A program made the translations under genes and the position numbers. DNA of 64,000 nt, taken from the NCBI GenBank assembly GCA_963971285.1, contig OZ020246.1, positions 15,917,217 to 15,981,216 on the forward strand, in the 5' to 3' direction. Positions 63,430-64,000 of this stretch are shown here, piece by piece (positions within the stretch are counted from its first letter, which is position 1; each line of letters opens with the position of its first letter). The notes under the pieces were generated by a model. That model saw nothing but the letters and a program-made list of their open reading frames with translations, did not search any database and was not told the DNA's origin. Source of the stretch: Astropecten irregularis (taxonomy: Eukaryota > Echinodermata > Asteroidea > Paxillosida > Astropectinidae).

Positions 63430-64000
63430 CTGTTAATGGATCCAAAATAACCTGTTAACAAATCTATAATTGCATTTCTCCTTTTCTTATAGTGCCAACA
63501 ACAACTCCTTATGTGCATTATTTCAACACTCAAAGCAAAGTCAATGCATACAGCCATACAGAACAACTTTATCAAAATTGCATGAGGAAAACATATACCC
63601 CTGGTATACAGTTCATTAGAATATCAATCAACAAGTTGATAATTACTAATCACAAGTGTTATACTTGTTACCATTTGGCCCTTCACATTGTACAGGGCTT
63701 AACACATTTCAAATAATTCTGAGAAAATTCAACACACAATTTTAGTGACACAAATGCAATATCAATTTGCACACAAATAGATGAATGACAGAATAACAAG
63801 TAATGAAACAATTAACCAGTTACAATTATAATTCAAAAACTGTGAATGCAAATGCAAGACACACATATGGAGCATCGACTGAAAACTGAATGAAGTATCA
63901 CATTGCTCAAAGGAAAATGCATATAGAAAGACATGTGAAACCTTGGCAATAAATGCTGAATTTATGACATTTTTTTCCAAAGGTTGAATCTGATACAAGC
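63430..64000. other. OSGEP upstream intron, no exon seen
   Basis: The acceptor ATTAACAG of the exon at 63371-63429 lies just left of this stretch. The rest is AT-rich and lacks the expected N-terminal OSGEP codons, so the first coding exon or exons are beyond the window. Confidence 0.6.

Noticed and set aside
63440-63575. Frame reading RRNAIIDLL just upstream of the first visible OSGEP exon, resembling HHRAVILDLLQ
   Set aside because: It lacks the conserved HH residues, no donor separates it from the exon, and it would insert extra residues before CMDEAGL. More likely intron with a chance match.

Overview
This is animal nuclear DNA: AT-rich, intron-rich, with single-copy vertebrate-like genes in many small exons and a dense load of short interspersed repeats. 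The repeat style (tRNA-headed SINEs, foldback MITEs with ends such as GGGCCCAATTTCATGGAAT, many ACATGTACATGT words) and the vertebrate-like exon layout suggest a marine invertebrate deuterostome, most likely an echinoderm. That placement is inference, since no species marker is present.

Two protein-coding genes are clear. On the plus strand, 998-27812 holds a complete K-Cl cotransporter (SLC12A4-7 / KCC family). I traced 25 coding exons whose phases all agree; together they encode 1086 residues. On the minus strand, 57146-63429 holds eleven coding exons of OSGEP/KAE1, the tRNA threonylcarbamoyladenosine (t6A) synthase subunit of KEOPS. They run from about residue 60 to the stop; the N-terminal exon(s) lie past the right edge. 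The two genes converge and are separated by 29 kb.

Layout: 1-997 upstream region of KCC; 1122-11226 a 10-kb first intron; 11227-27812 the remaining KCC exons, with MITEs, SINEs and one minisatellite in the introns; 27813-34500 3' flank with repeats; 34500-51200 a locus built from tandem duplications at several scales; 51200-57145 repeats and a second minisatellite; 57146-63429 OSGEP; 63430-64000 OSGEP intron or upstream sequence.

The least ordinary part is 34.5-51.2 kb. It has a CpG-containing promoter-like start, a decayed array of roughly 250-bp exon-like units with splice-site consensus at both ends (36.2-40.8 kb), a 2.3-kb minisatellite whose 27/28-bp unit carries a CAGCTG E-box (41.0-43.3 kb), and three tandem, spliced-looking, non-coding gene copies of about 2 kb, each ending in AATAAA (44.8-51.1 kb). 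The copies carry ten examples of a motif of about 60 nt that can fold into two adjacent hairpins. No ORF is shared between copies, so a repeat-built long non-coding RNA family is the best reading.

Two further points stand out in the genes. Four KCC introns and one OSGEP intron have U12-type (minor spliceosome) donor and branch-point sequences. The KCC protein keeps an N-terminal RFTV (SPAK/OSR1 docking) motif but has Val and Asn where vertebrate KCCs have the two C-terminal regulatory threonines.
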